A program made the translations under genes and the position numbers. A stretch of DNA of 64,000 nucleotides, taken from assembly GCF_963678975.1 (NCBI RefSeq), contig NC_089272.1:60338574-60402573 (forward strand). Direction: 5' to 3'. Each line of letters starts with the position of its first letter. Positions within the stretch are counted from its first letter, which is position 1. Below, one piece after another: positions 44,803-57,191 of this stretch. The notes below the pieces were generated by a model. It saw nothing but the letters and a program-made list of their open reading frames with translations. It was not told where the DNA came from and made no database searches. The stretch is from Dysidea avara. Its lineage: Eukaryota; Porifera; Demospongiae; Dictyoceratida; Dysideidae.

Positions 44803-44992
44803 TACTAACAGTTGTTGTAGTATTTTTAGTTTTATACTCAACATACACTAGTGTGTTTCTAGCCATCTTGTAACCATTAACAAGTACATAGAATTTTTGG
44901 TAGACTATTGTAAATCATTGTTTGTCATTTTTGAAACTAAGAAGTTATTGGTTGTTACTACTTCTCTATTATTTACTCTTGTTACTATGTAT

Positions 44993-44998
44993 AATAAA
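44993..44998 (+). terminator. polyadenylation signal AATAAA
   Basis: AATAAA 190 bp after the stop of the secreted-protein gene, the first canonical hexamer downstream. Confidence 0.5.
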
Positions 44999-45004
44999 CA
45001 AAGT

Positions 45005-45952
45005 TGCGTATTGAAAAATTTCCACTATGAAATTCACAATGGGTTATACACTCTGACTTTATACATGTAGTAACTACACAATGGAGTTTGTACCAGTCAG
45101 GTAATTGTATAGGAAAAGTTAGTGCAATTTGACAGTTTATATGTACAATTATTCCTTAATTGTATAAGAACATGTATAATTGTCCACATACGTAGTGACA
45201 ACGTGTAACCATTATGTGCTGAACAGCAAATGTGTCCAGTTGTGCGGCCATTAACTTATAACTGATGATTGTTATCCACTTAAACAGTTTCACAATCTGA
45301 TTGGCTACTTATGATATCACTAGTTGTACTTAACGGCTTCCTTTATTCTGTTACCTCATTGGCTGCTTTTTAAATACACTTCTACTATTGCATAACCACA
45401 GAAATGCATATCATAATTCTGTCCTACTTGACTGTTTACATGATGTTCACACTATCCCAGGTTGACCAGAGTGCTTTCAATTTGGATTATTAAACTCTAG
45501 TTCACACTACTGCATCAGGCACGATAGTGAGCTAAACCAAACACAAAATAATTATAATTAGTAATAGGCTTTTAACATCTAAAGGCTAACGTCAGTCAAT
45601 CATTTGTAATGCTATTCGCATCACATGACAAAATTAATGGATGCGTACGGCTAGTTAATCTCAAAAATGCATATAGCTACTATTTATAGTTCATGCATTT
45701 ACGTAGTAGCAAAAGTGCAATAGAAATGTCCCTTTCAATCATAAAATCCCCTCTTTGGTGAGGCAGTTTACATACCATAAGTTTTGGTACCACAAGCAAA
45801 ACCAATTGGGTGTGTCTGCAAAACAATGAACACAACATGTTCCACCATGCCCCAGGCAGTGAAAAATAAAACGCCCATTGGAACACGACTGTAAATTGCA
45901 CAAAGCTGAGGAAACTCATGTCTGTGGATACACACTGTATGTATGAGTGTCA
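45005..45952. other. no gene seen
   Basis: AT-rich spacer. No supported feature. Confidence 0.35.
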
Positions 45953-45960
45953 GTGTGTAT

Positions 45961-46659
45961 CAGCGTTGAAACCGGGTCACTACTGCTGACCCGGATGACC
46001 CACTGACCCGGATTTGACCCGGATGTGACCCGGATTAAATTAAGCCGAGGCGCGCGATAAGAGCTATGTTTCGGGTACTCTCAAGCAAGCGAGACTACGT
46101 TTCGAGCGTTCGATTCGAGTAAACAAGTAATTATGTGATAACTAAGCCGGTAAGTTTATAATTTAAAATCAGTCAGTGGGTTTGTTTCCACGTATATAGC
46201 TTCTGTGAGTTTACAGACAGCAATTGGGTGTGGTTTCGTACATACTTAGTATTGCAATTTCCCAATATATTAAAATGCGTGTGGCTCACAAAAGTACTTA
46301 TCCTGCTGCAAGACTATACCTAGACTATATACAACTCATACATTAATCGATTAGTGGGCGTGGCTTCACGTAAGCTTGCAGACAGAAACGGACACAGTTT
46401 CATGCTACAGACTGCACTTAATAAATGGGCGTGGCTGAGCTTATGTTTGTAACGCGATAAGTGGGCGTGGCTCACGAAAGAGCTACGCGACTAGCGTTTA
46501 TAGGTTCCACGTCGTCAAACGATCAATTTCGTTTCTCACGTGATCCAATCCGGGTCAGACCCGGATAATTTGTAAACCGGGTCAGACCCGGATGACCCGG
46601 AGAAAATGTGACCCGATTGACCCGGATGACCCGGATGACCCAACCCGGTTTCAACGCTG
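45961..46659. mobile_element. hAT-type MITE with ACCCGGAT subterminal repeats
   Basis: TIR CAGCGTTGAAACCGGGT at both ends; perfect 8-bp duplication GTGTGTAT (45953-45960, 46660-46667). About six GACCCGGAT units follow the left end (45983-46037) and about eight precede the right end (46548-46648). The middle contains several GTGGGCGTGGCT motifs. 699 bp, no transposase. Confidence 0.93.
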
Positions 46660-46667
46660 GTGTGTAT

Positions 46668-48019
46668 GCATGTACATAAGGGTAGCACTCCTGACTCTGC
46701 CATGCAGTGCACACCAGGCAGGATAAGAGGATCCCCTCACATTGGCCTGGCAAGCTAACAAGAAAGAGAGCCTTACATTATGCATGCACCATTGTTTGCA
46801 CGACGAGGACCAAGACACTGACTAGGCCCCAGCAATCATCTATGGCCTATTCACCCTCCTGGAGGTCCTCTCATTTCAAAAGTGTTTATTCAGTGTCCCC
46901 TGGCTGGGTGAGTAGAGATGCTGACCTCAAGGTCTATAGACAGGCTGAAGTGTATGTATGACATAATGTAGAGTGTGACATTAACATGCATGTAAGCTGT
47001 GATGAGTTCTTGGACACAGGGGTCAACTTAACTTTGCTTGCCCATACGGAAATTACCAGGGTGCTGCAACCCTGCTGCTGCCCTGTCACCACCAGGTTGA
47101 GGACAGGCAGTTGCACGGTTGCTGCAACCGTGAAATAACCCTGGATTTGCAACACGGTTTGTCTAGTTTAAGGGTTGCTGCCAGGTTGAGAATGCCCTCA
47201 AACAACCTTGCATGTTGGGTGCATAAATCTTCCCTTCTACCACCCTGCTTACAGGAAGTTACCATGTGGCAATAGTACAGCTGATCATTTCACTGTGAAT
47301 TATATGTATATATTTTCATTTCAACAAATACAACTCAATACTTTACTGTCTGTTCAATAAATCTGTTATCTGTCTCGTCTAACTTGCTCTACTGTTATCT
47401 CTGTTATCTTTATCTTTGTTATCAGCTTCTGTACATCATATGCATATCCCTGCAATACAATATAATAGTAACAAAAGTTGATCTAATATTTAGCTACACA
47501 TGAGACTTGATATTATATATCGTATAAGTACTTGTGTGATTTATCAAATTATTTTATCATGTGTCTATTTTTCAGGATGAAGTTGAAGTACTGTAAGATC
47601 TAGGTACCATGCAGAAAAGTATTAAGGTGGATTTAGAATAGTAGAAGTGCTGGAACTCCAGATTTGTGAATCCTCAAAAATAAACTGTTCAATTAGAGTA
47701 TTTTAGGTGTGTACTCTATTAGAGCATATTCACTAATCAAGTCACTTCCTTCTTATATACTATAGAATGTGCGAAGATGAAGACATGGACAAGGATATGC
47801 TATTGTTTTTGCTTGTATCGTAAACAGTAAAGTCCTTTACTTGTTTCTTAAAGCTGCATGTGCTTGCTTGTGTAGTAGCAGAATGAAACTTTGTGATTAA
47901 CTGTACAGTTTATGCACAAAACAAAATGTCGTAAATGATTCCCATATTAGTTGCAAGCAGTAAATAGTCTTTTTGTTTTAAGTTATTAACCTACAGAAAA
48001 GGTAATAAAAGATGAGACT
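46668..48019. other. no gene seen
   Basis: GGTTGCTGCAACC-type inverted repeats between 47050 and 47180. ACTCTAATAG-type motifs at 47690 and 47727. Short ORFs are not convincing. Confidence 0.35.
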
Positions 48020-48027
48020 CGGTCAGT

Positions 48028-48969
48028 CAGTGGCGGATCCAGACTTATACAAAAGGCGGGGTCAAAAATGAACTGAGGCACCACATTGTCTCTGGTTTGG
48101 TAAGGTGAGACCCCCAAAAAAAGGTCACAGCCAGCTGACAATACACTGTTAAAATGAGGTGTTACAGGTGCACCCATCGTAAAGGTGTTCATGTACACCC
48201 ATGGTATTTACAACACCCTAAGGGAGTACTGTAGCACTAGGGGTGTTATTGAACACTACAAATGTCACTTTATTCCCCATAATAGCTAAGCCACTGTAAG
48301 GGTGTTTGCCTACACCTTGGTATATTGAAACCCACAATCGGATGCTTCTATTAAAAATTAGGTTATAAATACATTTTGTTAACTTCTATAAGAGTGACTT
48401 GGAAACAACCATGTGATAAGTATAAAAGTGTTGCAAAAATATAATTGTGTACTGCTAATGTGGTTTGTTGTTGTTAATCATTGCGTATAAATTGAAATCA
48501 ACATGAAGGTTACCGGAATGTTATAGCAAGCCTACATTTCTTTTCAACAAAATGCCACCATGGAGAGCACTAGAACACCTTTAAAGTGTACTGTGACGCC
48601 TTTATAGCTATTCCTAGAACACCCTTAGGGAGTATTGTAACGCCTTTGTAACACCTTTTAGTTGCTCCTAGAGCACCCCTGGGGAGTACTACAACTCCCT
48701 TCAAAGGAGTTTAATTTAAACAGCAGTTAGAACTCCTCTAAAGGTGATTGGATTACACCCTATTTTTAACAGTGTAGCTGCCCACCTCACCAACTACACA
48801 TTTATAGCTGATAAAGTACATAAAAATTCTTAAATAGCTCACTACACACTGTTCTAATACTGTGGCTGCTTTATTAGAGTGACTGCTCTATTAGAGTATC
48901 CTGATCTTATACTAAAATTTTTGGAGGGAAGGTCAAGAGCCCCATTTGACCCCCCTGTATCCACCCCTG
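48028..48969. mobile_element. MITE, CAGTGGCGGATCC end type, 8-bp near-duplication
   Basis: Left CAGTGGCGGATCCAGAC, right GTATCCACCCCTG. Flanks CGGTCAGT and CGGTCACT match at 7 of 8 bases, so this member may be of hAT type rather than the 5-bp type. Contains a nested MITE and an ACTCTAATAG motif pair near 48875. Confidence 0.75.
48144..48774. mobile_element. nested TA-flanked MITE with ACACC repeats
   Basis: TIR CACTGTTAAAA with TA on both sides (48142-48143, 48775-48776). The interior is rich in GGTGTT, ACACCC and GGAGTACT units in both orientations. Confidence 0.75.
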
Positions 48970-48977
48970 CGGTCACT

Positions 48978-50276
48978 AAATATCTTGCAAGTACAGATGG
49001 ATTCTGTCCTAAATATCTTAGATGGATTCTATCTGTGTCTATTTGAAGCAGTTTTTGAGTTTATAAATGAAGATGTGTCGGTAAAGCTAAACAAACATCT
49101 ACTGTACGCATTGTATGTCGTGTTAATTTTTATTAATTTTGTTCAACAATTACCTATATTGCTCAGCATTAATTGACTATTTCTACAATTTTACCTTAAC
49201 GTGACTGTTCTGTTTGAGTATCTTGAAAGCTTTCTTTACACTTGTTTGTTACGTTATGACTGATGAACCCTCACATATCACATGGAAAGAAAGAGTGGCA
49301 GTTATGGCACCAGACTTATGAACACTTGCCTCAACTATTAATTACTGAAAAAGTAAAGTGGCCATTATTATATGCATGCCTTGTTTTCAGTTCACTACAC
49401 AGCATTACAACCAAAGAACAGTACTAGAAGCCCTTCTGCAATTAATCCATTTACTGTATTTAATAACAAACATAGGGAAGCCGTACATGCTACCACAAAT
49501 CAACATCTTGTCCTGTCAATGAAGAGAAATGGGACACAAAGGAGGACAGAGGTAAGCATGCAATGTATGCACTGCAGTATGCCAAAAGGTATCTGTCAGG
49601 CTGAAACAACATCTAACAGTGAAAAAATTCAAGCCCATAACCTTGACCATCCGTTATTGAGCTACACTTGTTTGAAGGCATCAGGCAGATAGTCAGCTAG
49701 CAGAAAATTCCACTCATCATAAAATTTCATAGTAACCTATTGGAAACATGCCAACTGAAGGCACCTTTGGGCTTAGTGATACTTAACCAATACTGCCAAG
49801 TGGTTATGAAGGTATAATTTTTAGGCTGTATATTTGTTTGTAAAAGTGTAACCCTCCATGATTCCTAAAAATACAGTACAATATTACCACATGATAAGCA
49901 AAACTTATCAATTTACTAGCTAATGGCATTATTAAAACTTAAGAGTTGTTTGACTTACAGGTGTTACCTTATAAGTCAAACAAAATATTGGCCGTGAATA
50001 CACTATAGGATATTACTATCAATGAATAATAGAATAAGAATTCCCCTACATTCTGTGAGAAAACTGGACACAAAACACCATTACTGAAAGGTGAAGCATA
50101 ATAATTATTATGAACTGTAAAAATTCTATTAGAAAAGCATCTTTTTACTCAAATTAACCATCTTTGTGGTTGTTTACAAGGATTTTAGTGAGTAGCAAGT
50201 TGAGTTAGACAAAACCAAAGAGAAAAGCTGTTTAGGAAAGTAGCTATTCGAATGAAATGAAAGCAATTTTCTAGAC
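48978..50276. other. no gene seen
   Basis: AT-rich. Short ORFs (for example 49372-49692) show no recognisable domain and no intron signals that make a model. CGTGACTGTTCTGTTTGAGT at 49200 resembles the dispersed motif. Confidence 0.35.
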
Positions 50277-50278
50277 TA

Positions 50279-50423
50279 CAGTGAAATTTCTCTATTCTGA
50301 CATCCAGACTACTCTGATACTGTTTGCGGTATCAATAAGACTATGTATTATACTAACACAATGATCCAACTCCTCACTAATCCAACACAAGATTTTAGCA
50401 CCATTGAGCATGAGGTTTCACTG
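50279..50423. mobile_element. pogo-like MITE, 145 bp, TA duplication
   Basis: Ends CAGTGAAATTTCTC and the inverse of CAGTGAAACCTCAT, TA on both sides. Confidence 0.7.
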
Positions 50424-51479
50424 TACTTAGAAGGGCTGAAAAATCAATCTGTTGTGGTTCCATTCACAAGTTATACAAATGCAATGCATCGTGACTGTCG
50501 GCCAGATGAACTCAGAGCTGAGCAACCAAATCAGATCAATGCAGCCATTGTTATCTCTGATTAACTTGTATGTGGAGTTTATGAACCTTTATATATATAA
50601 GGTGTGGCACAGCAAAGAAATTACTGTTTTAAAAATCTTTTGTTACCTTATAATTACAGTCTAACAAAAATTTACCATTCAACTGACAATATTCATAAGC
50701 ACTATATGCTGGAAGCCTTTAATGCTTATGTACATTTTTACAGGATACAAACATACCTGTGCTTTGTTTGCTGACACTCCCCCCCTGTAAAGCATGTATT
50801 AATAATAACATTTGTCAACATATTATTATGTCATGTTTACCTGATCAATATACATGATTAGAGAATTGGTGTATATAAGGACAACAGCTTTCAGCTGAAC
50901 ATTGATGAATTTTCTCAGCTAAGTAGTTTATAGTAGATCATCATTATAGCAAAGAACTTTAAAAAGATGCAACTATATAGTGTGAGACATGAGACAAATA
51001 TCTAAATATGGCTAATTATCATAACACTATTGTAGCTACCTTTTGATCAAATAATCTTCATAGCAATGGTACTGCTACATTAGCACACTCCCGGGCTGTC
51101 TTCACATTATACTGTGCAGTTGCAGTGATAGTGAAACCTGAAGCAGTGGTACAATGTACATGCAGTAACATAACTCAGCAGAAATGAAGTATGTATAACT
51201 ATGTCTCCCTGCTTTCATGGTGTGAATTAAAATCAAAATGATAATCAGACAAATAATTGTATGAGTGTCTGACCATAATGCAATTTTGTCCAGACATAGT
51301 GTCCCATAATAGTACTGGTAATCTCACTGCAGGCTGTCAGTACAGCCAGGAGCTTATAAGCACCTTTGTAGCACTTATGAGCTCCTGGTACAGCAAAGAA
51401 TTGGCAATGGTATATTATGTACATTTATTTATATGGTCACTCTCTATCTCCTAGCAGCCAGCTCAGCTATAGTACTATT
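50424..51479. other. no gene seen
   Basis: AT-rich spacer. TACAGCCAGGAGCTTATAAG and its near complement (51341, 51383) form a small hairpin. Confidence 0.35.
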
Positions 51480-51950
51480 ATTATTGTTTACTGAGCAGTC
51501 AGCCCTGCTGGTGTACTCAGGAATCACATAAACAAATACATTAGGTACAATAATATGATTGGAGTCTAGCTGTAAATAGATCAGTATCTGCAATTTCAAT
51601 TGTGTCAGTTGGTAGTATGTTCCACTCGTTTATTGTTCTTGAGAAATAGCTGTTTTGGTATGCCGTGGTGGATGAGGTAGGTAAAATATAGTGAAGATGG
51701 TGGTATTGTCTTGTTGGTCGTGTTTTTGGTAAGTAATAATGAGGAATTTGGAGTGATAACTGTTGGTAGTGTATCTTATGCAATATTTGTAACCTAGATA
51801 ATTTCCGACGAATTTGTAATGTAGGCCATTTCAGCTGATCCAACATTAGAGAAACTGAACTGAATCTGCCATAGTCATTCAACACCCAGCGCGCTGCTCT
51901 TCGTTGTACTATGCAAGTGGATAGTCGGACAATGGGTTTTAGGCAACTTC
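51480..51950 (-). pseudogene. LINE reverse-transcriptase C-terminus with intact 3' tail
   Basis: The minus-strand frame reads CIVQRRAARWVLNDYGRFSS, MLDQLKWPTLQIRRKLSRLQ and RTINEWNILPTDTIEIAD to a stop at 51541. The 3' UTR ends in an ATT microsatellite at 51478-51488. This is the uninterrupted version of the fragment at 13493-14105. Truncated upstream of about 51950. The WN(I/S)LP motif is that of CR1/Jockey-like polymerases. Confidence 0.85.
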
Positions 51951-52470
51951 TGGCTTAATCTTGTCAGGATATTTACCCACAACACATCTTACATAATACA
52001 TTATACTGTATCATCAAGACCTTTGCAGAGATTTTTCCCAGTTGCCAATTTGTTACATAACATACTCACATATCTTTGTGCTCACAACATGCATATAATC
52101 ATAGCTAGAGATTCATGAATACCTTAGGAAAGCCCAAGCAACTCTTAGCAAACTTGAATAGGATAACAGCTAGTGTATTTGAATTCATCAAAAAAGAAAA
52201 AAAATTGCTAATCTTTCCTATTATTTCCACTATATCATGACATCGAGATCTCTTGACATCATGGTTTGAATATCTTTCTGTAAAGTGATTCTATAGCAAA
52301 CATTATTAATTGGAACAATTACAGTAATGTTAAAGTTTGATATAATTACATGCCTGAGTGCAAGCTGCTGAACAAGGCTATAGCTACGCGTATACACGCA
52401 TTGTCTCATTAGCTATAGCTAGCTAGCTGTTTCATGCATACAATGTGCTCACTGTCATACACGGCCAACA
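51951..52470. other. no gene seen
   Basis: AT-rich with a TAGCTAGCTAGC run (52420). No supported feature. Confidence 0.35.
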
Positions 52471-52478
52471 CTGTAAAA

Positions 52479-53446
52479 CAGAGGCGTAGCCAAGGGGGGG
52501 CAAGGGGAGGCATTTGCCCCCCATCACCGTAGTGGTTTTTTTTTTTAAAACCTCCGTCACAAGCTTACCAATACTAAACTGTCACGCAAATGACTATAAA
52601 TTATGTGCGCTACTACGCGGTACCACTAGAGGTTGCTAGTGAACGCGCACGCACAACATTCAACTCGCTCGTGAATCCACCAAACGAAAATATTAGAGAC
52701 ACACTTCTATATTTAGCCTAGATTACTCACGTGATAGAGCATTTTCGAATCTAAAGAGTGACCCGCTCAAAGGACCTCGCTGCAGCAGGAGTCACAACTT
52801 ACAATTAAGTGACAAAGGAGACCAGATGACGCTAAGAACCTACTGCCTATGAGGTCATAAAGTGTTAAATGTACCAAGTTTATTTTCTCGAGTCGATCAC
52901 ACTAGATCTTTGTACGGCAGTGCTGCCAGTCGGCCTATTCCAAGAGGGCGGTTCTTCAGAACCCCCTGGCTACGGGCTTGGATCAGTCACAAACTTACAA
53001 GTTCTGCTAGCAAGAAAGACCCGTGGGATTTCATGCAATACGTGGCATTTGAATTTCTCCGAGTGAAGTGAGTGAACACGTCATCCTGTCAGCAGTGTGC
53101 TAGGACTGCAACACAAGCTGTGGCTAACGTAAAGTAACTTCTATTAGCACTAAAATATTAACAATATAGCTCTACCGGACTGTGGATGAATTTGTTGGAG
53201 TACAGTTGTGGCACGTGCGATCACGATGATGCTCGACGAATATACTTCCATTGAATCATTGATAAAAGATAAGCAATCAGTACTGAAGTAGTTACATAGC
53301 TAGTTGTGTGAGCTGTAATAATACAACACCGTATGTTGGCTAGCCCACCATTGGGTCATTAGCCCTTTTTGCAATCATGAATGATTTTGAGTGTTTCGTG
53401 GGGGCATGCTTGCCCCTCCATCACCTTCTGGCTAGCTACGCCCCTG
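52479..53446. mobile_element. hAT-type MITE with 8-bp duplication CTGTAAAA
   Basis: Left CAGAGGCGTAGCCA, right TAGCTACGCCCCTG; perfect CTGTAAAA flanks (52471-52478, 53447-53454). GGCATTTGCCCC and TTGCCCCTCC near the ends. 968 bp. ORFs at 52862-53071 are not convincing. Confidence 0.92.
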
Positions 53447-53454
53447 CTGTAAAA

Positions 53455-53985
53455 GATAAATGTGTTCTGCACACCAATATGTGAGGATTTAGAAGTCTAT
53501 CACTTTTAATGTACGTACGTCGGCCTTGCTTCGTTGATTGGTCGTCTCTTTCAATCCTCAGGCATATCCTCAGAAACATCAAAATGCATCAAACATCTAT
53601 TTGGTTGGCTCTCCGTTGCCTCTGTCCATGCATGGCGCTCGAGTGAAGTCAAGATTCAAAATTTAAATAATTCACGTGCGGTCGCGTGATCATACATGGA
53701 CTTCGTTAGCAGAACAGTGATAGACGCGAAGATAGACTTACCTCCAGACTTACTCACTAGGTACACACAAAGAAGAACAGCATGGAGTAATATTCTAGAC
53801 TATAATAGTACAGCGGTGCGGGTCGTCTTCATGATAGCAGTAACTTCATGATAGCTACTCGCTGCCGGGGAAATTCCGGATGTCTCTACGGCCTTGATCT
53901 CTACATTCCAAGCTACATTCAATTTCAGACTGTTCAGTGTGTGCCGTTGGAATCCTTTGCGTGTGAGTAAACTATTACTATACTT
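53455..53985. other. no gene seen; left flank of the split 95-bp repeat
   Basis: Could include the outer part of a BEL/Pao LTR, but I cannot delimit it. Confidence 0.3.
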
Positions 53986-54051
53986 GTAAGCGATTCGTCT
54001 GGTTCCTTATTGTCGACTTCACCCGTCACAACCCTTGCCGTCGTTATCACC
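53986..54051. repeat. 95-bp direct repeat, left piece (copy split by Ginger)
   Basis: Starts GTAAGCGATTCGTCTGG and ends TTATCACC. Identical by eye to 62317-62382. The copy continues at 59699-59727 after the Ginger insertion. Confidence 0.85.
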
Positions 54052-54216
54052 TGTCAACGCACCGATGGTCCGGGCAAAAACGGTCCGGCCGGACCATTTA
54101 TGCTGTCATAAATGGTCCGGCCGGACCATTTGTGCATGCATAACTGGTCCCCCCGGACCATACATGTCTGTGCAAAAATGGTCCGGCCTGAACATAAATG
54201 GTCCGCCTCCAGTCTT
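54052..54216. repeat. left terminal repeat array of Ginger (GGTCCGGCCGGACC)
   Basis: After TGTCAACGCACCGA come several copies of the palindrome GGTCCGGCCGGACC or half-sites of it (54065-54210), separated by ATTTATG-type spacers. These are probably transposase-binding sites. Confidence 0.85.
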
Positions 54217-54796
54217 TCATTAGCCGGCCATAACGGCACTCCCTACCTCAAGTATTCCGCCACTGTGCCACCAGGGATCCCTCTGCCACCGTAACTAAGC
54301 GTCCACAAACGCATGCCTGATGCCGTGGCTTTGCTACAAGAAAGCTATATCAATACCAGTACCTGGACTGAGCATAATATAGCCGACCCTATAGTAGAAC
54401 GTCTCTTTGCTAGCATAAACAACTATGGTGTACTATACTGTAGTTTCTATTCCAGAACAATTCGTGATTAGAATAATTACACTGTTAATTCGAGTGGATG
54501 ACTCCTGTGCCAACTTGCATGAAGATCATACAAATCATAGCTACATGTATGAGATTCATACAAGTTGCCACAGATGTTATCTACAGTGTATGAAGTTCAT
54601 ATTTTCGAATTAACATGCAGTGTAGCTATATTCTGGCACAGCTAATAATAATTAACTGTAGCTATGTTAGGTATAGTTACTCATATCTTGCTACGTAGCT
54701 AATTCTGTTACAATTTTCCACAGGTGAATTTTGCTATTAAAATAAGATTATAATGCTAAAGCACTGTAGCTATAAAGATACATGGCATGGTTGCAA

Positions 54797-55239
54797 TTAT
54801 TCAAAGTCATTAATCTGGTGAATGTCCTGGGAGCATTCGTGGCATGAAAAAGTTTTTACATTCTTGGCCTCTTCAGGCTTCAGGTTGGTACAGATGATGT
54901 GTGACCATTGCTTACATTTATCACATCGTACCTGTAAAAATACATTAAAATGTGCATATATTATTGTGTATTAGTCTTACCCAATCAACATATTGTGGAT
55001 GACTTATACTTTGTTCCCCTGCACCACACATTATACACCTTTCGGTCATATCAACTATAGAATGTGTATATCAAATACCATAATGCAGGCACATTCGTTT
55101 GTAGCTAGAGGTCATTATGTACTATAGTACCTGAGTATGAAAGCAATGCAACACCTATATCAATCCGTGCTTGTGTAGTATTCATTCTGCACAGGCTATT
55201 TTCTTCAATGCTTCCTGATAGAAACAGCTGCTCAGCCAT
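54797..55239 (-). CDS. Ginger gene 3' exons: PHD finger
   Basis: Three exons: 55239-55131, 55054-54981 and 54931-54797, all with GT-AG borders and matching phase; stop at 54797-54799. The first reads MAEQLFLSGSIEEN and leads out of the protease domain. The others form a C4HC3 PHD finger: CIMCGAGEQ, WVRCDKCKQWSHIICTNL, FSCHEC. Every zinc ligand is present, and the aromatic residues (YVDW, KQW) sit where PHD fingers read histone H3 tails. A chromatin reader on a transposase suggests targeted integration. No damage seen in this part. Confidence 0.85.
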
Positions 55240-55287
55240 CTAAAAAAAAACTATAATGCTATACTTATAATGATTGTATGATTATAC

Positions 55288-55707
55288 CTTCATGCAGTAT
55301 ACACCACAGTTGGAGGTATCATACTGAATCTTTCTCTTCAGCTGCTTCAACTCAAACTTAGTGATGTCTAAATGGTCCTTTCCTAATATTTCACCCCTTC
55401 TCTTGAAGTAATTCCTGTATAAACAGGTGTTCAGCAATTGAAGTCACATTTTCAAGTAACATGTATGCCAAAAAACTTATTTGCCATGTAACTAACTAAC
55501 TTTACAGCAGCAAATGCACCACGGCTTGACCGTGAAGGTCCATAGGGATCAAGATAATAAAAGCTTTTCTGCTCCAAGTCCTTAGCCTAAAAACATAATA
55601 GCGTAACAGATGACAATGTTACTGATGAGCAGACTTACAATGAGAATCCAATGGTTACTACCTTGGTTGTAGCATCCTCCAATGTACTTATACGTGCTCA
55701 ATGATTC
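55288..55707 (-). CDS. Ginger gene exons: Ulp1/SENP-type cysteine protease
   Basis: Exons 55707-55639, 55585-55506 and 55414-55288, GT-AG borders. In order they contain the His of NQGSNHWILI, the Asp of YYLDPYGPSRS, and QYDTSNCGVYCMK with the oxyanion Gln and the nucleophile Cys. H-D-Q-C in this order is the catalytic set of C48 (Ulp1/SENP) peptidases, which process SUMO or related modifiers. No stop codon occurs in these exons. The exon 55707-55639 acceptor is weak, so its 5' border is less certain. Known Ulp1-type domains occur in several transposon groups; here it is fused to the integrase in one gene. Confidence 0.8.
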
Positions 55708-55806
55708 CTAGCAACCAAGGGAACAACTCTCATTGCAATAATTATACATAGCTTAATTACTTTGTTATTGTGTGCAAAATGTTACTAACCGTCATTGTAA
55801 CTGTAC

Positions 55807-57130
55807 CTTAGACAATAGGTGTGAATGCTTCCCAGCAGAGGTATGGCTGAGTATGCAAGATAGTGTCTGAGAAATCATGGCAAAAGTATTTCCTTGGATA
55901 TTTGATAACAGTTCAAGGTATGTATGGATTATCTTTGGAATTTAATACATTTAAATAAGCACATACATGTCAGACATTAATGAACCTCATCATTTACATC
56001 TTGATTTGGTTTTAGGCTGTGGAAACTTCCGTGGTGAACTGCATTTCTACCTATCCTTGCTTTAACAACATGACATGGTTTTCCATTCCAAATCTTAGTA
56101 AGCTGTTTCTTGAGGAATAAAACACATGATAATATTTTGTGCATACATACATAACATATATTCATTATACATGTGCTCCATGTAGCATAATGTATAGCTG
56201 TATAACTACTGTATAGCATTGTTATTATACCTCTGCATTATTAGTGGATCCTGTATCCATCTCACAGTCATTCTTATGAATCTCCTTCACTGGATCACTC
56301 TTTACCTTCTTGCAAGCACTCTCATTCTGTACAATGTGCCACATGTAGCAGCACCATTATGCAGATGAATATGCCAAACTTACAGTTTTAAAAACATCTT
56401 TCAGCAATTTGCGCTTCCTCTGTGGTTTCACAAGATCAGGACAATTCTTATCAGGACTAGAAAACTGCAGTAATCTTTTACATTTAGTAACTCCTTTAGG
56501 CGAATCAAAAATTGCATCTACAATTCTATTCTCTGTAATTTGTGATGAATCAAAATAATACAGAAATTTGTTGAAACACCTACCAGGTGATTTAGGTGTA
56601 GCACTAAGCTGTGTATCTCCTTTCTTAGTCCCACAAATTGGTGAAATTCAAGTGCCACTTGGAAGTAGTTCAGGAACAAACTCTTCCATACAAAGAGGTG
56701 TGCTAGCTTGAATTATACTGTTAACTTCCTGGCTATCCTGTACAACTAAATGAAATAAGTACGATGTGCACACCTTGAAGTATAATTCAATAAATATACA
56801 CATATACCATCAGAGTGCTCCTTGCTTATTCCTTGGCTTAATGAAGGAAGTGGCACAGGTGAATTAGAATTTCTTGCAGTACTGTCAGATTCCATTTGTT
56901 GATCTTGCAGTCGGTTTACTACAAACAAATAACTTATAAATTTATCTATACACATAATTTATGCAGATACACACAATTATGCATACAGTATTAGTAAGAC
57001 AGGGTGTACATCCTTAACTGAATGTATTATATAAATAAATACCTTCACAATCCTTAAATTTTTGATTTTTGCTTGATGAATCGGAATATGATGTACCAGA
57101 ACTGGTAGATGCATCTACTGCAGTTGGACT
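55807..57130 (-). CDS. Ginger gene linker exons between integrase and protease
   Basis: Exons, high to low: 57130-57043, 56918-56808, 56745-56584, 56532-56384, 56325-56231, 56108-55986, 55866-55807. All have GT-AG borders in consistent phase. The product is Ser/Lys/Asp-rich and looks disordered (SPTAVDASTSSGTSYSD; KPQRKRKLLKDVFK, a likely nuclear localisation signal; KKVKSDPVKEIHKND). The last exons (KQLTKIWNGKPCHVV; HTSAGKHSH) probably lead into the protease fold. One in-frame TGA lies at 56648-56650 and looks like a CGA-to-TGA change. Confidence 0.65.
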
Positions 57131-57191
57131 CTAAACATAAACAGAAGAGGTAACCAAGGTAGAAGTAATGTCAAATATTCAGTTAACTTAC

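Noticed and set aside
44065-44844. Other ORFs overlapping the secreted-protein gene
   Set aside because: They are frame shadows of the intact 343-codon gene.
47577-47830. Possible micro-exons after TTTTTCAG and CTATAG
   Set aside because: Each is under 60 bp with no partner exon or phase chain.
49372-49692. ORF of 106 codons with several Cys
   Set aside because: No domain, no promoter or splice support; chance frame in AT-rich sequence cannot be excluded.
54035-54294. ORFs in the GGTCCGGCCGGACC arrays
   Set aside because: Repetitive translations of the terminal array in both strands; no protein meaning.
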